Below are positions 1 through 6,067 of a stretch of DNA of 6,067 nucleotides, in pieces. Positions within the stretch are counted from its first letter, which is position 1. Each line of letters opens with the position of its first letter. Location: positions 1-6,067 of the forward strand of contig JASHYF010000295.1 in NCBI GenBank assembly GCA_030043235.1. Reading direction: 5' to 3'. Source of the DNA: Solirubrobacteraceae bacterium (GTDB lineage: Bacteria; Actinomycetota; Thermoleophilia; Solirubrobacterales; Solirubrobacteraceae). Made by a program: the position numbers and the translations under genes. The notes beneath the pieces are model-generated. The model had not been told where the DNA came from. It saw only the letters and a program-made list of their open reading frames with translations, and ran no database searches.

Positions 1-1601
<1,601 letters not shown>

Positions 1602-1609
1602 AGGCATCG

Positions 1610-1614
1610 CCTCC
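1610..1614 (-). promoter_or_regulatory. Ribosome binding site of acnA (decides the start)
   Basis: On the minus strand GGAGG is followed by CGATGCCTATG. It lies 2 nt from the first in-frame ATG (1607) and 8 nt from the second (1601). Only the second spacing is normal, so the protein should begin MSENTF rather than MPMSENTF. Confidence 0.75.
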
Positions 1615-1660
1615 GGTGCGATCGCGGGCTTTCAGATCTGCTTGCAGTCTCGCAGACCGA

Positions 1661-1730
1661 GTCAGCGAACCGGCTCGGACGTGCGTGAGGCGGCCGTGGT
1701 CCCGGCGCCTTGGGGTCAGCGAACGGGCTC
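1661..1730 (-). repeat. Imperfect 16-bp direct repeat upstream of acnA
   Basis: The minus-strand sequence GAGCCSGTTCGCTGAC occurs at 1730-1715 (S = C) and again at 1676-1661 (S = G), with one mismatch and a start-to-start distance of 54 bp. The distal copy begins 3 nt after the cyclase stop codon, and the proximal copy is 54 nt from the first aconitase ATG (1607). The proximal copy also sits inside a weak dyad (CCGAG/CTCGG, about 1658-1678). Position in the gap before acnA suggests a regulator-binding site, but this is inference: the sequence does not match the AcnR operator as I remember it, and no convincing -35/-10 pair was found in the gap. Nothing else was recognised in 1608-1733. Confidence 0.4.
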
Positions 1731-1733
1731 CCT

Positions 1734-2795
1734 CTACGGGGACGATGCGGACGCGCGCGTGACGCGGCCCTTTCCCTGGCGCTTGGAGCGCAGCAGCGCG
1801 GCGTCGCAGGCTTCGAGCAGCTCGGTGGTGCTCATCGGCGCCTGCCACTGGGCGACGCCGATCGACGCCGAGACGCCCGCGCCGACGCCGTCGTGCGCGG
1901 GGATTGCGCGCAGCCGCTCGAGCGCGCGGGCGGCTGCGGCGGCGGCGCTGTCGAGCGCGGCGTTGGGCAGGATCACGACGAACTCGTCGCCGCCGTAGCG
2001 CGCCACACGGTCGAACGCGCGGAACTCGCCGACGAGGGCGTGCACGACGTCGCGCAGCATCACGTTGCCGGCCTGGTGGCCGTGGCGGTCGTTGACGAGC
2101 TTGAAGTCGTCGAGGTCGATCAGCAGGCAGGACAGCAGCCCCCCGGTGCGGGTCGCGCGGCCGATCTCCTCGTCCAACCGGCGGCGCATCGCGCGGTGGT
2201 TCATGCAGCCCGTGACCGCGTCGGTGCCCGCCTCGGCGCGCGCTCGCGTGAGCGCGAGGGCGGTTGCGGCCTGCTCGACGAGCGCGGCAGCGAGCTCGAC
2301 GTCAGCGGGGGTGAAGGCCTCGGATTCGCGGCGCACGAGCACGACCACCGCCTCTATCTCGCCGCGCTCGGCGAGCGGCAGCAGCAGCGCGCTGCCGGCG
2401 ACGCCGGTCTCGGCCAGGCGGGGGATGCTCGCACCCAGCCCGTCGGCGTCCGCGGCCAGGAAGCGGTTGTGCGTGCTCGCCACCCAGCTCACGCCAGGCG
2501 GGCGCTCGGCGCGGGGCTGCAGATAGCTGAGGCGCCCGGTGCCGCCGAACAGGTACACGGCGACCAGCTCTTCCCGGTTCTCGCCGTCGGGCGCGAGGTG
2601 GTGGATCTGCACCTCCTCGGCGCCTGGCACGCTCAGCAGCTCTCGCGCGAGCGCGCGGAACATCGCGTCCGCGTCGCCGGCCGCGTCGGCGAGCGCGGTC
2701 AAGTGGCGGATCCCGGCGAGCAGGCGATCGAGGTCAGCGGACGACGACGAGGTATCCGTACCCGTAACGACATCCATAGCGACAATGTACGGCAT
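1734..2795 (-). CDS. GAF-GGDEF diguanylate cyclase
   Basis: Predicted soluble enzyme making cyclic di-GMP from two GTP. With the chosen start the protein has 353 residues: a short Ser/Thr-rich leader, a GAF-like sensor domain at about 25-182 (ligand unknown), and a GGDEF domain at about 188-345. The GGDEF domain shows TDAVTGCMN at 191-199, the metal and GTP segment DLDDFKLVND at 227-236, an exact GGDEF at 268-272, and SIGVA at 311-315. RAFD at 259-262 is the RxxD inhibitory site with the standard five-residue spacing, so product feedback is expected. No membrane segment or EAL domain is present. The frame extends to an ATG at 2837, but that codon lies in the loop of a strong hairpin (2821-2853). 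ATG 2795, preceded by a G-run 4 nt away, is preferred, and ATG 2777 is possible but has no Shine-Dalgarno. A 126-base gap separates the stop from acnA. Confidence 0.93.
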   Translation of the reverse strand: MPYIVAMDVVTGTDTSSSSADLDRLLAGIRHLTALADAAGDADAMFRALARELLSVPGAEEVQIHHLAPDGENREELVAVYLFGGTGRLSYLQPRAERPPGVSWVASTHNRFLAADADGLGASIPRLAETGVAGSALLLPLAERGEIEAVVVLVRRESEAFTPADVELAAALVEQAATALALTRARAEAGTDAVTGCMNHRAMRRRLDEEIGRATRTGGLLSCLLIDLDDFKLVNDRHGHQAGNVMLRDVVHALVGEFRAFDRVARYGGDEFVVILPNAALDSAAAAAARALERLRAIPAHDGVGAGVSASIGVAQWQAPMSTTELLEACDAALLRSKRQGKGRVTRASASSP

Positions 2796-2820
2796 ACGAC
2801 CCCCCGCGTGGGCGCGGAGA

Positions 2821-2853
2821 CGATCGGGGGCGGCCATTGGCCGCCCCCGATCG
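2821..2853 (-). terminator. Perfect 15-bp hairpin, probable terminator of the secreted-protein gene
   Basis: The arms CGATCGGGGGCGGCC (2821-2835) and its exact reverse complement (2839-2853) flank a 3-nt loop. It begins 23 nt after the TGA of the 1058-residue gene and is rich in G-C pairs. Neither strand has a T-run after the stem, so it would be a U-less stem-loop of the sort common in high-GC actinobacteria. It could alternatively be a dyad operator for the cyclase gene, or protect the upstream mRNA from 3' decay. Confidence 0.7.
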
Positions 2854-2876
2854 CAACCTTGTGATCTGCTGCGCGC

Positions 2877-5800
2877 TCAGCCGAAGCGCACGGTGACGGT
2901 CGCGCTCGAGGATTTCGCGCCCTTCTGCTTGGGCACGAACCCAACCCGGACGTTCACCTTGAACGGGCGGTGCTTGCTGCGTCCCTTGCTCGTGAGCGGG
3001 ATCTTGAGGGTCGTGGCTTTGCTCGCGCTGCCGAGCGTGCGCCTGGTGGTCGTCAGGTCCGAGCCGCTGCCGCTGATGCGTCCCGCGGCGTAGGTCTCGA
3101 CCGTCAGGTAGAGGGTGTTCTTGATCACCTTGTGCCCGATGATCTGCACGCCGCATTCGCTCGGGGCGATGATCGTGTTCTGTTTGACCACGACACCGTT
3201 CTGGCCGGTGATCGTGGTCGGCATCACGAGCTTTTCCGTGCACATGTTCGTCGTCAGCCGTTCCGCCGCGAGCGCGGAGAAGGGGCCGAGCGGCAGGTTG
3301 ACGGTGATGCTCGAGACGGGGACGTCGGGCGTGGCCTCGAAGTTCGTGGTCGTGACTTTTTTGGTGATGCGGGTCTTGCCTTCGACGATCACGCGCACGT
3401 TGTCGGCTTCCAGCACCAGCTCGAGGCTCGGGAATTCTTCCCCGGCGTGCGATACGAGGATCGCCGGGCCCGTCATCACGTTCGGGAGCGTCGGCGTCAC
3501 CGCGGTCACGGTTCCCACCATCGATTCCTTGTTGCAGCTGAACGGGTTCGCTTCGAACGTCTTGGCCAGGCACGCTTTGTTCAGCGTGGTCAGGCGCGAG
3601 GGCAGCTGTTTGGGCAGCTGCACGAGCACCGACTTGACGTTCGCCTGCCCTGGCGCCTGCGTGATCGTCGTCACCAGGCTCGCGCCCTGTTCTTTGATCT
3701 TCGCCTGGTTGCCGGTGTACTTGCCGCTGGTGGATGCGGTGAACGTGGGCTTGAACGCGAGGCTGCTGCACCCTTCGACCGTCAGCGGCGACTTCAGGCC
3801 GGACTGGATGCTTCCGGACGTCGAGGTCAGGACGGATTCGGTTTCTAGACCCGTGCAGTGGGTCGGGTTGTACAGGAAGCCCTGCTTCGTGACGTTGACG
3901 CTGAGCGAGCGCAGCCGCACCGGCACGCCCTTCACGATCGTCGGCAGCGTCGCTTCGGACGTCACCCGCGTGGTGGTGGGATCGATGTTGATAGTCGCGC
4001 GCGTGACGATCTTGCCGAGGTTGAACGGTCCGGCGACCGCTTCGATCGGAACCAGCAGTCCGTACGGCGCTTTGTCGTAGGGCCCGGTCAGGTACACCGG
4101 TCCCGAGAACGTGAACGGGAAGCTACCGGCGCCCGCCGTGACGGTCGCGGTGCCGATCCTGCTCGCCGGCCCGCACGCGTCCTGCGAAGCCTGCGGTTCG
4201 GGGCACGGCGTCACGTCGGGAATCGCGCCGATGAGCCCTTCGGGCAAGGTCGTCTTGACCTTTTCGAGGTACTGTTCGCCGTCGTTTCGCGTCAGCTTGA
4301 AGTCATAGGAGGTGTGCGCGCCGGCGGTCGGCGTGTCGCCTTCGGTCGACTGGCCGAGGTTGAACGGCAGCGAGGCGGCGCACCCCGTGATCGGCACGCC
4401 GAACGTGCCTTCTGCCGGGCGCACCCCTTCCGTCGCGACGGGCGTGAAGCTGTCGGCGCCTTCCGGCGTGCCGCATGCGAGCGGGTTTGCGACAGATGTG
4501 AGCGCACCGCGATTGAAGTGCAGCGTCAGGCTGTTGAACTGCTGTTCGGGGTTTTCGTCGAAGATCGTGGTGAGCTGGCCGGTGGCTTCATTGGGGATGA
4601 CTTCAGCTTTGAGCCGCACCGACACGCCGTAGCGTTTCGAGTTGGCGACGACGTAGACGGTGTACGGCGGACCCGTGATGGGACCGGATTCGGGCCCGCC
4701 GAGATAGATGCTCCCGGTCAGCGAGCCTGCGGGCAGACCGGGCACTTCGAGCGTGTCTGTCCCCAGTTCGGAGCCCTGCGGACATTCGACGCCGAACGTT
4801 TCGCTGTGGATCCTCGCCTGGGCGGGCGTGCACGCTTCCAGCCCGGCCGCGGCCGAAGGGTTCAGCGTCATCCCTTCGGGCAGGGTGACGGTGGCCGTCT
4901 TGACCTGCGAGCTGTCGATTTCTTCTTCTCCCGAGAACTGCGGGAGGCTGAACTCGGTTGTGATCGGATCCGGTTCATCGCTCCCACCGGCTCCCGTGGT
5001 CAGGCTGAAGGTGGGATTGAAGGGATCTGCTTTGCAGTTCTGGAGGCCGATTAACGTTTCGTAGGGTCTTCTCGCCACTTCTCGCACGCCGCTTTCCAGG
5101 CTTTTCCGCATTTCCGCTTCCGTGCCCAGCGGGATGCTTTCCAGCGTCAGCGTCGTGGTGTGATTGCCGGGGCAGTTGGTCGCGTTCGTGATGAACGCGC
5201 CGTTACCGGCCCGCCCGTAGTCCTCCTGGCGTGAGCGGACGAGGGGGAGGAACGGCGAGACGGTGACTTCGAAGTAGTCGTGGTAGTCGCCCCGGCCGGT
5301 GCCCTTCGCTTCCTTGCCCCATTCGACATCGCCTTCGACGAGGGTGTGGGCGTAGTACTGTTCAGTATCTCCCGCTTTTCCATGTTCTGCGAGTATTTTC
5401 TCGGTGATGGGTATCGGGAGTTTGAGGGCGGCCCCGTAGAGCGCGCCGCGGGGACGCGGCGCGCTCTGTGGCTGGAGGTTGTAGAGCACGCCGGACAGGA
5501 CGACGTCGCCCGCCGCTCCCGCATACGCGGTCGCCGATTCTTCCCCGATCACGGTGCTTTCCGGGCCCGTTTCGTCCGGTCCGAGGCCTTCTTCCTTGCA
5601 CGTGGGCGCCTTGTAGAAGCCGAACGCAGGCTCTCCTTCTTCCCCGAATTCCTTCATGGTGCACTCAGGCACGTTCGGGGGACTGGTCACGAGCCCGGGC
5701 GCGACATCGACCCTGACGTGCGTCACGGCGGCGGCGGGGATGGCGTCATCGTGTTCGAAGCTCCCGGCGTGCGCAACGGTGAAATCGGTCACGCCCCAGG

Positions 5801-6053
5801 GGACGTGGCCGCCAGCCTGCGCGTAGCCTTCTTTTTCGGCTTCCGTGAGCCCAGGTTCGTAGGTTTCATCGAGCGGTTCATGGAGGAAGTCTTCGCCACC
5901 GGACGGTTTTTCGCCGCACGTTTCGTAGGCCGCCTTGCAGTTCATGCCCACGAACTTTTCGATCGCGAGGCTGGCCTGCGCGGCCGGCGCAGACAGCGCC
6001 ACGCCTGCGCTCGCGAGCAGCACGGGGAACAGAAGACGAACCTTGGACCTCAC
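2877..6053 (-). CDS. Large secreted multi-module protein of unknown function
   Basis: Complete gene for 1058 residues that starts with GTG and ends with TGA. Function is not known, and I recognise only its resemblance to large exported proteins that I recall as multi-copy in Thermoleophilia. Residues 1-27 form a signal peptide with AQA before the probable cleavage site. After it come an acidic segment, a divergent module (about 111-340), three tandem modules (383-560, 596-764, 803-969) and a basic, probably beta-rich C-terminal domain (970-1058). Each module has LP(E/K)-type, S-x-x-G and (T/S)GxxYL-like motifs with an early and a late cysteine pair. All 18 cysteines can be paired in order, which suits an extracellular, disulfide-stabilised protein. 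There is no LPXTG motif, C-terminal membrane anchor, lipobox or recognisable catalytic motif. Glutamate is mostly GAA (20 of 22 in the first 172 residues), unlike the aconitase gene. A surface or matrix role is inference. Confidence 0.93.
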   Translation of the reverse strand: MRSKVRLLFPVLLASAGVALSAPAAQASLAIEKFVGMNCKAAYETCGEKPSGGEDFLHEPLDETYEPGLTEAEKEGYAQAGGHVPWGVTDFTVAHAGSFEHDDAIPAAAVTHVRVDVAPGLVTSPPNVPECTMKEFGEEGEPAFGFYKAPTCKEEGLGPDETGPESTVIGEESATAYAGAAGDVVLSGVLYNLQPQSAPRPRGALYGAALKLPIPITEKILAEHGKAGDTEQYYAHTLVEGDVEWGKEAKGTGRGDYHDYFEVTVSPFLPLVRSRQEDYGRAGNGAFITNATNCPGNHTTTLTLESIPLGTEAEMRKSLESGVREVARRPYETLIGLQNCKADPFNPTFSLTTGAGGSDEPDPITTEFSLPQFSGEEEIDSSQVKTATVTLPEGMTLNPSAAAGLEACTPAQARIHSETFGVECPQGSELGTDTLEVPGLPAGSLTGSIYLGGPESGPITGPPYTVYVVANSKRYGVSVRLKAEVIPNEATGQLTTIFDENPEQQFNSLTLHFNRGALTSVANPLACGTPEGADSFTPVATEGVRPAEGTFGVPITGCAASLPFNLGQSTEGDTPTAGAHTSYDFKLTRNDGEQYLEKVKTTLPEGLIGAIPDVTPCPEPQASQDACGPASRIGTATVTAGAGSFPFTFSGPVYLTGPYDKAPYGLLVPIEAVAGPFNLGKIVTRATINIDPTTTRVTSEATLPTIVKGVPVRLRSLSVNVTKQGFLYNPTHCTGLETESVLTSTSGSIQSGLKSPLTVEGCSSLAFKPTFTASTSGKYTGNQAKIKEQGASLVTTITQAPGQANVKSVLVQLPKQLPSRLTTLNKACLAKTFEANPFSCNKESMVGTVTAVTPTLPNVMTGPAILVSHAGEEFPSLELVLEADNVRVIVEGKTRITKKVTTTNFEATPDVPVSSITVNLPLGPFSALAAERLTTNMCTEKLVMPTTITGQNGVVVKQNTIIAPSECGVQIIGHKVIKNTLYLTVETYAAGRISGSGSDLTTTRRTLGSASKATTLKIPLTSKGRSKHRPFKVNVRVGFVPKQKGAKSSSATVTVRFG
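2880..3146 (-). other. Basic C-terminal domain of the secreted protein
   Basis: Residues 970-1058 carry no cysteine. Residues 1001-1058 contain 14 Lys/Arg and no Asp/Glu, and the hydrophobic alternation (VNVRVGFV, ATVTVRF) suggests an Ig-like beta domain. It could bind anionic cell-wall polymers or the acidic N-terminus of another chain; both are guesses. Confidence 0.55.
3147..3647 (-). repeat. Module C of the secreted protein
   Basis: Residues 803-969. Landmarks are LPKQLPSR (813-820), C828/C840, ESMVGTVT (843-850), MTGPAILVSH (860-869), FPSLELVLEA (874-883), KVTTTNFEATP (899-909), MPTTITGQNG (944-953) and C938/C967. Its first cysteine is 211 residues after that of module B. The 28 residues between the late cysteines equal the number in module B. 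Confidence 0.75.
3762..4268 (-). repeat. Module B of the secreted protein
   Basis: Residues 596-764. Landmarks are LPEGLIG (603-609), C617/C627, SRIGTATV (631-638), FSGPVYLTGP (649-658), APYGLLVPI (662-670), TRVTSEATLP (695-704) and C733/C762. Its first cysteine is 209 residues after that of module A. Confidence 0.75.
4374..4907 (-). repeat. Module A of the secreted protein
   Basis: Residues 383-560. Landmarks are LPEGMTLNP (391-399), C408/C424, SELGTDTL (428-435), LTGSIYLGGP (445-454), YTVYVVA (464-470), GQLTTIFDENP (492-502) and C527/C558. Alternating hydrophobic residues suggest beta strands. It is the first of three regular copies. Confidence 0.75.
5034..5723 (-). repeat. Divergent N-terminal module of the secreted protein
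   Basis: Residues 111-340 follow the same motif order as the three later modules: VAPGL (117-121) in place of LPEGL, a cysteine pair C131/C152, STVIGE (166-171), LSGVLYNL (186-193), ALYG (204-207), and a late pair C294/C340. The spacings are longer (142 residues between the pairs against 98-106 later), so it is either a diverged or an expanded copy. Assignment is by eye. Confidence 0.55.
5973..6053 (-). other. Signal peptide of the 1058-residue protein
   Basis: Residues 1-27 have a basic start (R2, K4, R6), a hydrophobic core from L7 to about L20, and A25-Q26-A27 immediately before S28, which fits signal peptidase I. No twin arginine and no lipobox cysteine are present, so Sec export with release from the membrane is the simplest reading. 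Confidence 0.9.
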
Positions 6054-6057
6054 AGCT

Positions 6058-6065
6058 ACCTCCCT
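6058..6065 (-). promoter_or_regulatory. Ribosome binding site of the secreted-protein gene
   Basis: Minus-strand AGGGAGGT lies 4 nt before the GTG at 6053-6051, leaving 5 nt between the GGAGG core and the start codon. This near-consensus site, followed directly by a signal peptide, fixes the GTG start. The promoter is beyond the right edge. Confidence 0.85.
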
Positions 6066-6067
6066 AT

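Noticed and set aside
1608..1733. Possible aconitase promoter or iron-responsive RNA hairpin in the gap
   Set aside because: No -35/-10 pair with acceptable spacing was found, and no CAGUGN-type IRE loop is present. Only the direct repeat and the RBS are supportable.
2804..2817. Small 5-bp dyad CCGCG/CGCGG just upstream of the cyclase start
   Set aside because: Too short to be distinguished from chance in sequence this GC-rich; kept only as context for the large hairpin.
1710..2864. Plus-strand open frame of 384 codons opposite the cyclase gene
   Set aside because: It covers the complement of a clear GGDEF gene, its product is low-complexity, and it runs through the terminator hairpin.
2734..3771. 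Minus-strand open frame of 345 codons spanning the secreted-protein 3' end and the cyclase 5' end
   Set aside because: It overlaps two well-supported genes out of frame, crosses the hairpin, and its translation is a His/Arg/Gln-rich shadow sequence.
3858..5054. Plus-strand open frame of 398 codons opposite the secreted-protein gene
   Set aside because: Arg-rich product without motifs, mirroring a minus-strand gene that has a strong RBS and a signal peptide.

Overview
The window comes from a high-GC Gram-positive genome, most likely an actinobacterium of the Thermoleophilia (Solirubrobacterales-like). Two things point there. One is an aconitase with the ESFPxSDP-type linker insert that I associate with actinobacteria. 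The other is a very large, cysteine-paired secreted protein of a kind I recall as a multi-copy family in Thermoleophilia genomes. Both rest on memory, since no search was run.

All three genes lie on the minus strand and read from right to left. From 6053 to 2877 is a complete 1058-residue exported protein with a GTG start, a strong Shine-Dalgarno and a signal peptide. It has no assigned function and is built from repeated modules of about 205-211 residues. A perfect 15-bp-stem hairpin at 2821-2853, 23 nt past its stop, probably ends its transcript. From about 2795 to 1734 is a soluble GAF-GGDEF diguanylate cyclase with an intact GGDEF motif and an RxxD inhibitory site. A 126-base gap (1608-1733) holds an imperfect 16-bp direct repeat and the aconitase ribosome binding site. 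From 1601 off the left edge is aconitate hydratase A, 533 codons of an enzyme usually about 900 residues long.

The genes do not form an obvious pathway: one is a TCA-cycle enzyme, one a c-di-GMP signalling enzyme and one a surface or secreted protein. The hairpin argues against co-transcription of the secreted-protein gene with the cyclase. The cyclase and aconitase could be co-transcribed, but the 126-base gap also leaves room for a separate aconitase promoter. The plus strand carries only long open frames that mirror the GC-rich codon pattern of these genes, and no RNA gene, mobile element or CRISPR array was seen.

The least described element is the 1058-residue protein. Its 18 cysteines fall into nine consecutive pairs. 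Three tandem modules, and a fourth divergent one near the N-terminus, repeat the same order of motifs. Its glutamate codon choice is the reverse of that in the adjacent aconitase gene.
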